A DNA stretch of 64,000 nt from Streptomyces sp. 7-21 (GTDB lineage Bacteria > Actinomycetota > Actinomycetes > Streptomycetales > Streptomycetaceae): positions 62,001 to 126,000 of the forward strand of contig NZ_JAERRL010000006.1 of assembly GCF_016741785.1 (NCBI RefSeq), in the 5' to 3' direction. Numbering within the stretch: the first letter of the stretch is position 1; every line of letters starts with the position of its first letter. The position numbers and the translations under genes are program-made. This document shows, piece by piece, positions 8,875 through 16,376 of the stretch. The notes under the pieces were generated by a model. The model worked only from the letters and a program-made list of their open reading frames with translations, had not been told where the DNA came from and did not search any database.

Positions 8875-9765
8875 TCAGGCCGCCTCCGCCGGGCAGCTGG
8901 CAGCCCACAACCCGATAGCCAGCAGGTGATGGACGTCCGCCAGCTGGCCACCCGCGCTGCCATCGGCCGCCGCGTCCAGCGTCGCGCGGGCAGCGCCGGG
9001 ATCGATCAGCCCGGCCCGCACGAGCGGATGCGAGGCGAGCAAGCGGTGCAGCGCGGCGCGATGCCGACGCAAGCCCGTGATCAGCATCGGGCCGAAACTC
9101 CCCTTCGACGTCCGGGAGGTCAGCCAGCGCGGCAGCGCAGGGAGCGCTACCGGCAGCAAAGCTTTCGGCCGCCCCTCTACACGGTGGTGCCGGGCGGGAA
9201 TAGCGAAGGCAGCGCGGACCACCGTGTTGTCCAGGAACGGATGCGTGGGGTTGACGCCGAGCGCGGTGCAGAGCGGGTGGTGGTCGCGGCACTCGGCGGC
9301 CGTGACGCGCAGCGCCGTCACGTCGTCCCATGCACCTGGGAGTTCCCCGGGTGGAGCTGCGTCAGCTGCCTGGCGCAGCCGGGCAGCGACCACCGCCCGG
9401 CCAGTGGGGGTCAGCCAGGTCGACGCCGCGCTGAGTGGCACCCACGACCACCCGGTCGGGGCCGCAGGCGTCCTGCCCGCAAGCACCAGGTCGGCAGCGG
9501 CGTGAAGAGCTTCAGGGTAGGTAAGGGAGGCCTGTGCGCAGGCGTGCCGCCAGTGAGGGCGGACGGCGGCATTGCGGCGCCGGGCCGTCGCCGTGACGCC
9601 TCGGCGGGCGGCGCGGCGCTGCCACGGGCGACGAGGTCAGGCCACACCGCGCTGGAGGCATCCAGAACGACGTCTCCACCGTGCCCGGTCAGATGGAGAC
9701 GCCGCCCGGCCACCGGTGCCAGGTACGCGGCGTCCAGCGCGGCGGTGGCCGAAGCCAGCACCGGC
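8875..9765 (-). pseudogene. Truncated, frameshifted lasso macrocyclase (asparagine-synthetase-like)
   Basis: Remnant of the ATP-dependent cyclase that closes the lasso ring. The first ~50 codons (9761 to about 9615) keep the synthetase motif LHLTGHGGDVVLDASSAVWP. The frame then shifts. The downstream frame, readable from about 9613 to the TGA at 8875-8877, keeps the C-terminal landmarks HHPLCTALGVNPTHPFLDNT, VVRAAFAIPARHH and SKGSFGPMLITGLRRHRAAL. Family members are ~600 aa; here fewer than 300 codons survive. The whole glutaminase domain and the SGGLDS-type nucleotide-binding half are missing. At about 9765 the homology stops and a TPR-regulator fragment begins on the other strand. This is a decayed gene, not an assembly-frame choice. 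Confidence 0.8.
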
Positions 9766-10326
9766 GCCTCCGTCGCCCTCGCTGAGGAAGCCCTCCGGCA
9801 CGCCAGGCGTTTCGACTCCCCCCGGCTGGAGGCCGTCCTCCATGCGCGCCGCGCCCGCGCCTACGCCAAGGCCGGCGACCGCCGCGCCACCGCCCGTGCC
9901 CAAAACGCTGCGTTCGCCGCTTACGACCGCGCCCGCGACCACGATGTGGCTGAAGAACCTGACGCGGTGTACTGGGTGAACCTCGGCGAGCTGGAGAGCT
10001 GGGCAGCCACCAACGCCATCAATCTCGGCGACCCCCGAACCGCGCTGACGCATTTTGAGGCCATCCCCGCCGCACACCAGGCCGAGGGCTACGAACACGA
10101 CGCCTATCCCCGTGCCGCGGCCCTGCGCCTAGCGCGCACCGCCGAGGCCCACCTCGCCCTCGGCGACCTCGACGCCGCCGTACACGCCGCCCACCGCGCC
10201 GTCAGCCAGCTCGGCGGCGTGGCCTCCGCACGCGGCAGTTCTACCCTGGCCAACCTACGCGGTCAGCTCGCCATCCACCAAGACACCGCCGTCGTCCGGG
10301 ACTTTCTCCAGCGCACCAGCGCGTGA
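9766..10326 (+). pseudogene. Headless TPR-domain regulator fragment
   Basis: The + strand is open and protein-like from about 9770 to the TGA at 10324-10326. It has tetratricopeptide-type helices: ALAEEALRHARRFDSPRLEA, HARRARAYAKAGDRRATARA, NLGELESWAATNAINLGDPR, and RTAEAHLALGDLDAAVHAAH. This resembles the C-terminal half of Streptomyces XRE/TPR transcriptional regulators. The HTH part is absent: upstream of ~9766 the same frame runs antisense through the macrocyclase remnant. There is no credible start codon or ribosome site at the junction. The fragment was probably created by the same rearrangement that cut the cyclase. The exact regulator family is unsure. Confidence 0.65.
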
Positions 10327-10638
10327 CCCTAGGGATGGGCTTCCATGCCAGCGCCGGGAGACGCCGGGCCGGGCGGGGGACCGGCCCGGCCCACATTTCC
10401 CCCGATGTCGTTCGTTGCACGCGTCGAAGGGACTAGCTCCGGGCGTGATGCGGTCAGCAGTGCGGCTCTGCCTTTGCGGCGGTGCAAGCCAGGCATCATC
10501 GCGCTGACGGCGGCGCCGCGCCATCAGGGTCTGGCGCGGTTGCAGGGAATGCCAGGGCTGACGCCTGTTGGCGGTTGGAGACCACAGGCCACCGACCACC
10601 CGCCGCCGGACGGCCATTCGAGGCGTGCGTAGGCGTGC
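10327..10638. other. Gene-free debris between two regulator fragments
   Basis: No reading in either direction has recognisable domains, a ribosome site or the regular third-position GC pattern of the neighbours. Base composition is less extreme than in the flanks. I see no transposase motif or inverted-repeat ends. The simplest view is degraded coding sequence from the regulator or lasso locus. Confidence 0.5.
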
Positions 10639-10817
10639 GTGCACACCGCCCGCAGCCTGGACAACCTGCGAGTCACCGCCTACTACCAGGCCACCCTCGT
10701 CAACGCCGCTGCGCTCGATGGCGACCGCGCCGCCGCGACGCAGGCTTGGCGGCCTTTGCCACCGCCGTCGAACGCGCCCTCGCCGCACCCGGCGCCTCAT
10801 GGGCACCTCGCTATTAG
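10639..10817 (+). pseudogene. C-terminal scrap of a regulator with a one-base deletion
   Basis: Two consecutive readings join into one natural-looking helical C-terminus. From 10639 the frame gives TARSLDNLRVTAYYQATLVN, AALDGDRAAATQAW. After a one-base loss near 10749 (TGG-CGG where TGG-GCG would keep frame), another frame continues AAFATAVERALAAPGASWAP to TAG at 10815-10817. The helical, alanine-rich character matches TPR/XRE regulator tails. It could come from the same ancestral gene as the fragment at 9766 or from a second copy. No domain can be named from 55 residues. Confidence 0.5.
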
Positions 10818-11077
10818 CCCCGGCGGGTGGGCCCGTGAGTCCGGTAATGATCCTCGCAAGCCCATTGAGATCGACGCCGCCGAGGACCATCTGCTTCCAA
10901 AGCTATGGACATCCACGGGCTGGACCGGCCGCCCGTACGCCGGAGCGATATTGGCTGCGCGGCGCCCCCGGCGGAGCCTGCACGGCCGCGTAAGCGGAGG
11001 GAAACGCCTGGTCACGAGCGGTTCGACGGGCCGGACGGCCCTTTCTCGGCGGCCGGGGCTGTATTACGGTCGGGCCC
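10818..11077. other. Non-coding interval before alditol oxidase
   Basis: No ORF here has family resemblance. The final part presumably holds the promoter of the oxidase gene; a TATTACGGT stretch ends 8 nt before the ATG and could serve as a -10 region, but no convincing -35 was found and there is no clear Shine-Dalgarno sequence, so the transcript may be nearly leaderless. Confidence 0.35.
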
Positions 11078-12349
11078 ATGCTGAACAGCGGTACCCCCGC
11101 ACGCAACTGGGCGGGAAACGTCACCTTCGGCGCCAAGCGCGTCCACCGTCCCGCCTCCGTGGAGGAGCTGCGGCGCCTCGTGGCCGAGGCGTCCGGCCCG
11201 GTCCGGGCCCTGGGCACCGGGCACTCGTTCAACCTGATCGCGGACACCACCGGCGACCTGGTGCGCACCGACGGCCTGCCCCGGCGGGCCGAGATCGACG
11301 CGGCGCGCCGCCGCGTGACCGTCGCGGGCGGGATGCGGTACGCGGAGGTCGCGGCCGCACTGCACGCGGAGGGCTTCGCGCTGGCCAACATGGCCTCGCT
11401 GCCGCACATCACGGTGGCCGGTTCCGTCGCGACCGGCACGCACGGCTCGGGCGACCGGCAGCCGGGCCTGGCGTCGGCGGTGTCGGCCGTGGAGATCGTC
11501 GGCGCGGGCGGGGAGCTGCTGCGGCTGGACCGCCAGGCCGACCCGGACCGGTTCCCGGGCGCAGTCGTCAGCCTGGGCGCGCTGGGCATCGTCACCGCGC
11601 TCACCCTCGACATCGAGCCCGCCTACGAGGTGGCGCAGTGGGTGTACCTCGGGGTGCCGCTGGAGGCGGTGAGGGAGTCGTTCCCGGCGGTGTCGGGCGC
11701 GGCCTACAGCGTCAGCACGTTCACCAGGTGGGAGGACGGCACGGCCACCGTCGTGCTGAAGCGGCGCACCGACCGGGACGGCGCGGACCACCCGGGCGAG
11801 GGCTGGCTCGGCGGGCGGCTGGCCAGCGAGCCGTGGCACCCCATCGCCGGGATGCCGGCCACGTACTGCACCCAGCAGCTCGGCGTGCCGGGGCCGTGGC
11901 ACGAGCGGCTGCCGCACTTCAGGTCCGAGTTCACGCCCAGCCACGGCGAGGAGTTGCAGTCCGAGCTCTTCGTGCCGCGGGAGGCGGCGCCCGAGGCGGT
12001 GGCGGCCCTGCGGGAGCTGGCGCCGGCGTTCGCCGGGGTGCTCCAGGTCACGGAGATACGCACGATCGCGGCGGAGGAGCAGTGGCTGAGCCCCGCGTAC
12101 GGCCGGGACTCGGCGGCCTTCCACTTCACCTGGGTCAAGGACACGGCGGCGGTGCTGCCGGTGCTCGCGGAGGTCGAGGCGCGGCTGCTGCCGCTGGGGG
12201 CCCGGCCGCACTGGGGCAAGCTGACCACGGCCGCGCCCGCTGACATCGCGGCGCGCTACCCGCGCCTGGCGGATTTCCGCCGGCTGACCGGGGAGCTCGA
12301 CCCGGAGGGCACGTTCCGCAACGCCTACGTGGCGGCCCTGCTGGGCTGA
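11078..12349 (+). CDS. aldO: Alditol/xylitol oxidase (FAD-binding, VAO family)
   Basis: Flavoprotein that oxidises sugar alcohols such as xylitol and sorbitol to aldoses with release of H2O2; 423 aa, close to the usual ~418. The covalent-FAD region reads ALGTGHSFN, with His49 at the position of the flavin-linked histidine of Streptomyces AldO. LANMASLPHITVAGSVATGT is the FAD-binding core. The C-terminal substrate half retains PGPWHERLPHFRSEFTPSHG, EIRTIAAEEQWLSPAYGRD, FHFTWVKDTAAVLPVL and RPHWGK, all matching AldO as I remember it. No secretion signal, so cytosolic. It is monocistronic and could connect to the sugar-using genes in the window (inference). Confidence 0.93.
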   Translation: MLNSGTPARNWAGNVTFGAKRVHRPASVEELRRLVAEASGPVRALGTGHSFNLIADTTGDLVRTDGLPRRAEIDAARRRVTVAGGMRYAEVAAALHAEGFALANMASLPHITVAGSVATGTHGSGDRQPGLASAVSAVEIVGAGGELLRLDRQADPDRFPGAVVSLGALGIVTALTLDIEPAYEVAQWVYLGVPLEAVRESFPAVSGAAYSVSTFTRWEDGTATVVLKRRTDRDGADHPGEGWLGGRLASEPWHPIAGMPATYCTQQLGVPGPWHERLPHFRSEFTPSHGEELQSELFVPREAAPEAVAALRELAPAFAGVLQVTEIRTIAAEEQWLSPAYGRDSAAFHFTWVKDTAAVLPVLAEVEARLLPLGARPHWGKLTTAAPADIAARYPRLADFRRLTGELDPEGTFRNAYVAALLG

Positions 12350-12491
12350 CCGCCCCGGTGGGCCGTTGCGGCGGTGACGGGGCCGTGCGCGCGCCGCGGC
12401 CACGGCCCCGGCTGCCGGGGGGGATCTGCCGGGGGTGCGCCGGGCCGTGCAGCGGATGCGGCCCGGCGAGCCGCTGCCTAGCCTGGGGACC

Positions 12492-12734
12492 ATGGACGAC
12501 AAGGACATCCTCGCCCGCGTCGGCGGCCTGGTGGCCGAGGAGCGCGTGCTGCGGGACCGTGCCACGGGGCAGGGCCTGTCGGCCGAGGAACGGAGCCGGC
12601 TGGACGGCCTGGAGGTGCAGCTCGACCAGTGCTGGGACCTGCTGCGGCAGCGGCGGGCACGCAGCGAGTACGGCGGCGATCCGGACGAGGCGGCGCTGCG
12701 TTCGCCGCGCGAGGTCGAGGGCTACGAGAGCTGA
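12492..12734 (+). CDS. DUF2630 family small protein
   Basis: An 80-aa acidic, largely helical protein: MDDKDILARVGGLVAEERVL, then SAEERSRLDGLEVQLDQCWD, LLRQRRARSEYGGDPDEA. This pattern matches DUF2630 (DUF2630-type ends carry R-x-E-(Y/F)-x-x-D-P). The ATG at 12492 is chosen because homologs begin MDD/MNDEDI; upstream codons look like leader. A TAGCCT hexamer 6 nt before the ATG may be a -10 box of a leaderless transcript. No function is established for the family. Confidence 0.8.
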   Translation: MDDKDILARVGGLVAEERVLRDRATGQGLSAEERSRLDGLEVQLDQCWDLLRQRRARSEYGGDPDEAALRSPREVEGYES

Positions 12735-12841
12735 GCCGCCGCCGGGAGCGGGCCGTTCTTCCCCTCCCTCTCCCCTCCCCTTTCCTGCCCTGCGGTCGCC
12801 GTCGAGCCCTGCTCCGGAATGGCCGTAAGATGCCGCATTCA

Positions 12842-12865
12842 GGCCGACTTTGATCGGCCCTTTTT
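12842..12865 (+). terminator. Intrinsic terminator
   Basis: A perfect 6-bp stem GGCCGA (12842-12847) / TCGGCC (12854-12859), loop CTTTGA, followed by C and five T residues at 12861-12865. It lies 107 nt after the DUF2630 stop, with no gene between. Unusually for this genome it has a genuine T-tract. Confidence 0.7.
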
Positions 12866-13042
12866 CACTTCTGACACCTTTCGCCGCTGTGCTGACGCTC
12901 AGAGCTTGATTGCGTCTGGTGACCCTGGCACAGCGGAGGGTGGGCGTGTACCGTCCCGGCTACGAAGGAGCCCGGCCCACGGTTGGCGCCCGAGCCGGGC
13001 TCTCTTCTGAGCGATGTCCATACGAAACAGGAAGGATTTGGG
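12866..13042 (+). promoter_or_regulatory. Leader region with a 9-bp hairpin ahead of a small TTA-bearing ORF
   Basis: This 177-nt stretch is AT-richer than its surroundings and non-coding in appearance. It contains a perfect inverted repeat GAGCCCGGC (12968-12976) / GCCGGGCTC (12994-13002) with a 17-nt loop, followed by TCTTCT. It could be an attenuator or terminator within the 5' leader of the next gene. The GGAAGG at 13031-13035 region then provides the ribosome site for the ATG at 13043. No promoter hexamer pair is convincing. Confidence 0.4.
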
Positions 13043-13186
13043 ATGCCTCCTGATCGCATAACGCCACGGCGGCTGCTCATGGCGGAGCGGCCGCAGCGAC
13101 GTGCTGCCCGCAGTATTCCGCATGGGGCGGCCGGTGAAACCACCGCGTCCTATGCCAGTGACTTACTGCGGGGTGAGCGGCGGTGA
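13043..13186 (+). CDS. Small ORF with a TTA codon, coupled to the next gene
   Basis: A 47-codon reading (MPPDRITPRRLLMAERPQRR ... SYASDLLRGERR) preceded by AGGAAGG eight or so nt before the ATG. Its TGA (13184-13186) overlaps the GTG/ATG start of the following gene, suggesting translational coupling. It carries TTA (Leu) at 13163-13165, a codon read only by the bldA tRNA in Streptomyces and concentrated in developmentally timed genes. I recognise no domain; the composition is basic. Codon bias is weaker than in neighbouring genes, so it may be a leader peptide rather than a stable protein. Confidence 0.42.
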   Translation: MPPDRITPRRLLMAERPQRRAARSIPHGAAGETTASYASDLLRGERR

Positions 13187-13782
13187 TGACCTGCAAGAAC
13201 CCCCGGTGCGGGGCGCAGTTCGAGCCCAACCGCACGGGCCGCCCCCGGGAGTACTGCACCAAGCGCTGCCGCGACGCGGCGTACCGCGCCGGGCCGGCGC
13301 CCACGCCCCGGGACGAGTGGTACGCGGACTGCGCCGGGCGCCTCGCCGAGGACGCGGCGCGGCGGCTGACCGAGGTGTCCCGGCACGCGCGGGCCGACGA
13401 CCTGTGCTGCGCCGACACCCCGCTGACGTCGCTCAGGCTGGTCCGGGACCTGCTCCGTGAGCTGACGGACCTCCAGGCGGTGCTGGTGCGCCAGGCCAGG
13501 GACCGGCGGGCGACGCAGCGGCGGATCGCGGAGGCCATGGGCGTGACCACCGGCGAGCTGGCGCGGCACTGGTCCGCCGAGGCCGTGGAGCGCCGCCTGG
13601 GCCGGCGGCTGCACCGCATCGCGCCGTTGGGCCCCGGCTCCCGGCCGCGCGTGCGGGAGGCCGGGGACGGCGGGCCCGCCGCGTACCGCTGCCTGGGGTG
13701 CCCGCGCCGTCCCGGCGACCCAGCGGGCGGGCACAACCGGCCCAGCGTCCCGCCGCCACCTCTGGTGGCGGCCCCCGGATGA
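13183..13782 (+). CDS. Hypothetical protein with N-terminal Cys4-type zinc-binding motif
   Basis: 199 aa from GTG 13183 (ATG 13186 is equally possible). The N-terminus KNPRCGAQFEPNRTGRPREY, CTKRCRDAAYR has the C-x4-C ... C-x3-C spacing of CGNR/FCS-like treble-clef motifs seen on small actinobacterial DNA-associated proteins (first cysteine in MTCKN). Residues ~85-125 are helical and include RRATQRRIAEAMGVTTGELA, which resembles a helix-turn-helix. The last ~50 residues are low complexity and include a second pair CLGCP. A DNA-binding role is plausible but only inferred. It follows the TTA-bearing ORF with overlapping stop/start. Confidence 0.7.
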   Translation: MMTCKNPRCGAQFEPNRTGRPREYCTKRCRDAAYRAGPAPTPRDEWYADCAGRLAEDAARRLTEVSRHARADDLCCADTPLTSLRLVRDLLRELTDLQAVLVRQARDRRATQRRIAEAMGVTTGELARHWSAEAVERRLGRRLHRIAPLGPGSRPRVREAGDGGPAAYRCLGCPRRPGDPAGGHNRPSVPPPPLVAAPG

Positions 13783-13868
13783 GCCGCCGATGCCCCCGGG
13801 ACGGCCGTGGACCGGCCCGGGAAGCCGGAGCAACCGGAGGACGACCCGAGCGGAGGGGAGACACCGTC

Positions 13869-14060
13869 ATGCCGCTGACCGCCGCCCCCACGGCGCCGGG
13901 AACCCGGGACGCCGCCGCCGCCAACGAGGCGATCCGCCGCTACGTGCTCGACCACGGCGACCGCCCGTGGAACGCGGCGGAACGCGCCGAACTGGACCGG
14001 CTGCGCCGCGCCTGGCTGGCCGCCGTGCGCGGCAAGTCCCGTACCGCTGGCCGGTCCTGA
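13869..14060 (+). CDS. Small hypothetical protein
   Basis: 63 aa starting at the ATG preceded by GGAGGGGAGACACCGTC, a strong ribosome site. The sequence (ANEAIRRYVLDHGDRPWNAA, ERAELDRLRRAWLAAVR) predicts two or three amphipathic helices. No cysteines and no membrane segment. I do not recognise the family. It lies 86 nt after the zinc-binding gene on the same strand and may belong to its operon. Confidence 0.55.
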   Translation: MPLTAAPTAPGTRDAAAANEAIRRYVLDHGDRPWNAAERAELDRLRRAWLAAVRGKSRTAGRS

Positions 14061-14202
14061 CGTCATGTAACCCTACGCGCCGTGTTCCCGCGGTTCCGCT
14101 GGGCCGCGGGGACGCGGCCGGCGGCACGGAACGAGCGCGCGCTCCGCGCTCACGCGCCGCGCGCCCTTACGCGCGGGCGCCCACCGCACTAGCGTGGGGC
14201 GC

Positions 14203-14391
14203 ATGCGCACGATTGTTGAGGCCATCGGCTGCCGGTGCGCCACGGGCACGCTGGCCCGCGAGGTCCATCTCACCAACGACGGTTACCTGATGGACAATCC
14301 GCAGTGGGAATGCTCCTCCTGCGGCCGGACCGTGCCGGAGGACAATCCCGAACGCGTCGCCCCGTGGCCGGAGAACGCCACGCGGCGCTGA
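14203..14391 (+). CDS. Small putative zinc-ribbon protein
   Basis: 62 aa: MRTIVEAIGCRCATGTLARE, VHLTNDGYLMDNPQWECSSC, GRTVPEDNPERVAPWPE. Two Cys pairs (C-x-C and C-x2-C) are spaced ~30 residues apart, as in small zinc ribbons. TAGCGT lies 7 nt before the ATG, so the transcript is probably leaderless, a common arrangement in Streptomyces. No homologous function known to me. Confidence 0.55.
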   Translation: MRTIVEAIGCRCATGTLAREVHLTNDGYLMDNPQWECSSCGRTVPEDNPERVAPWPENATRR

Positions 14392-14434
14392 ACGCCGCCC
14401 GGCTGGGCGCCGGGCCGGGCACCGGTCCCGCCGG

Positions 14435-15307
14435 TCAGCCGAGCGAGGTGCCCCGGCCCAGCAGCAGCATCACATCGGCGCCCGCCACGACGACCGCGGC
14501 GGCGAAGGGCGCCCCGTCGTGCCGGCGCCCGGCCACCACGCCCGCGAAGGACACCGGCACCGCGAGCGCCAGCGCGGCCAGGGCGCCCGGGCCGGGCCGC
14601 CCCAGCGCCAGCACGGCCGTGGCCGCGACCAGCGGCGCGGGCAGCAGCAGCCGTGCCGCCGCCGGGCCGAGCCGCTGCGGCCAGCCCCGCACACCGGTGG
14701 CCAGGTCGGCGGGGATGTCAGGCAGCACGTTGCCCAGGTGCGCGGCCACGCCCAGCAGCGCCGCCGCGGTGACCGCCCACCACCCCGGCCACGCACCCGC
14801 CGGCGCGGCCAGCGCGGCGAACGCCGGCAGCACCCCGAAGCCCGCCGCGTACGGCAGCCACGACAGCGCGGTGGCCTTCACCCCCAGGTTGTAGGCCCAC
14901 CCGGCAGCGACGCCGAGGAGATGGATGAGCCCGGCCCGCACCCCGCAGGCCAGGGACAGCGGCACGCACAGGCACAGCGCCACGGCTGCGGCAAGGCCCA
15001 CGCCCCGGGCGCTCACCGCCCCGGCCGCCACGGGCTTGCCGCGCCGCCCGGCGGCGCGGTCGCGCCGCGCGTCCACGGCGTCGTTGCCCCAGCCGACCGA
15101 CAGCTGGCCGGCCAGCACTGCCGCGGCAACCCGCACCGTTCCGGGCCCGTCTGCCCCCGCCGCCACGGCCAGACCGCCGGACAGCAGCGTGACGATGGCG
15201 ACGGGCCCGGGATGACACGCGAGCAGCAGGCTGACCGCTCCCCGCGCCGCATTGGCCACGGGCCGCCCGGACCGCCGCCAGGCCGCCGGTTGCTGAAGGG
15301 AATCCAC
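14435..15307 (-). CDS. UbiA-family prenyltransferase
   Basis: Polytopic membrane enzyme, 290 aa, of the superfamily that transfers prenyl groups to aromatic acceptors. The first Asp-rich motif is NDAVDARRDR (Asn75, Asp76, Asp79, Asp83), which binds prenyl diphosphate through Mg2+. The second, around residue 200, reads LPDIPADLATG. Eight or nine hydrophobic segments are apparent. The GTG at 15307 is preferred over ATG 15349 because TACGCT, a plausible -10, sits 7 nt before it. It is monocistronic, and no quinone or secondary-metabolite partner is adjacent, so the acceptor is unknown. Confidence 0.87.
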   Translation of the reverse strand: MDSLQQPAAWRRSGRPVANAARGAVSLLLACHPGPVAIVTLLSGGLAVAAGADGPGTVRVAAAVLAGQLSVGWGNDAVDARRDRAAGRRGKPVAAGAVSARGVGLAAAVALCLCVPLSLACGVRAGLIHLLGVAAGWAYNLGVKATALSWLPYAAGFGVLPAFAALAAPAGAWPGWWAVTAAALLGVAAHLGNVLPDIPADLATGVRGWPQRLGPAAARLLLPAPLVAATAVLALGRPGPGALAALALAVPVSFAGVVAGRRHDGAPFAAAVVVAGADVMLLLGRGTSLG

Positions 15308-15496
15308 TGTGCTGAGCGTAGGGCGCTTCGCGTGTCTTTCCCGGAACATCCCGGCCGCCGTCCCCGCGTCGTGCCACGCAGCGGCGTGCGGTTGATGAGG
15401 CCGTCACCGGATCGTCTGGAAAACGCTGCTTTACCGCGCGCGGTCACGGAAAGAGATGCCACCGCTACACGGCGACGGCAGCCAAGGGGGCGATTC

Positions 15497-16327
15497 GTGG
15501 CGAGGCGGGACTTCCAGCAGCAGATCGACCAGCTCGAACGCGCAGTGAACGGGCTGCGCTCGGCTTTAGACAGCAAGATCGACGCGGTGCGCAGCGAACT
15601 CACCGATCTCATCCTGAGGGGGTTCGCGGATCTCCGGCAGGAGCACCGGCAGCAGCGAAACGAGCTGTCGGAGGCGACCAGGGGCGGCCTCGCGGAACTG
15701 CGCGTACTGCTGAACGAGATGAACGGCCTCCTGGCACGCGAACGCACGAACGCCAGCGAGGTGCTGCGGGAGATCGCGGTGCTCCGCCAGGAGGCCGCCG
15801 AGGCCCGCGCCGACGCCCTCACGGCCGGACGCCAGGAGGCCGGTGCCGGCGGGACTCCGCCGCCCGGCCAAGAGCCGGCGGCGACGTCCGGCCCGGGCGA
15901 CCACGACGATCTGCTGGAACTCGCCGCCGGCGTCGCCTACGCGGAGATCGCCTGCCATCGCGACACGTGGGCATTTCTCGTCGAACAGACCGCGCGGGAC
16001 GAGCACTTCCGGCTGCCGGGAGACGTCAGGGAGAAACCGGACGGCACCCTCGAGGCAGACCTGTCCGGCCGCAGTCTCATCGCCGTCATCGGCGCGCTGT
16101 GGCGGACGCGGACCGCGCCGGCCACACCGGCCGGGACGCGGGCCCTGGCCGCCGAGGTGTACCAGCGCGTCAGCGAGGCGCTCCAGGAGATGTCGCCCGC
16201 CACGGACGATCCCCCGGGGCCCGTGACGCGGATCGTCATCGACAACCGCCCCCGCGGCGGTGCGGCCGGCCGGCCCGCCGGCCAGGACGGCGGCGCCGCG
16301 ACGGAGCCGGCGGACAGCGGGGAGTGA
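15497..16327 (+). CDS. Coiled-coil hypothetical protein with a TTA codon
   Basis: 276 aa from the GTG at 15497, 6 nt after AAGGGGG. Residues ~1-105 form a long heptad-rich helix (RRDFQQQIDQLERAVNGLRS; ELTDLILRGFADLRQEHRQQ; LAELRVLLNEMNGLLARERT; LREIAVLRQEAAEARADAL). A proline-rich linker follows. A compact C-terminal domain (~135-235: DLLELAAGVAYAEIACHRDT, WAFLVEQTARDEHFRLPGDV) ends in a charged low-complexity tail. Codon 24 is TTA (15566-15568), so translation probably depends on bldA. I recognise no named family. Confidence 0.72.
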   Translation: MARRDFQQQIDQLERAVNGLRSALDSKIDAVRSELTDLILRGFADLRQEHRQQRNELSEATRGGLAELRVLLNEMNGLLARERTNASEVLREIAVLRQEAAEARADALTAGRQEAGAGGTPPPGQEPAATSGPGDHDDLLELAAGVAYAEIACHRDTWAFLVEQTARDEHFRLPGDVREKPDGTLEADLSGRSLIAVIGALWRTRTAPATPAGTRALAAEVYQRVSEALQEMSPATDDPPGPVTRIVIDNRPRGGAAGRPAGQDGGAATEPADSGE

Positions 16328-16376
16328 TCCCGCGGCCCGGGTGCCCCGCCGCGCTCGGCGGGGCACCCGGCGGACG

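Noticed and set aside
10255..11015. Minus-strand readings in the debris region, examined as a possible lasso precursor gene.
   Set aside because: None has a leader-like helix with a Thr at the penultimate leader position followed by a Gly-initiated core with Asp/Glu at 7-9, nor a ribosome site.
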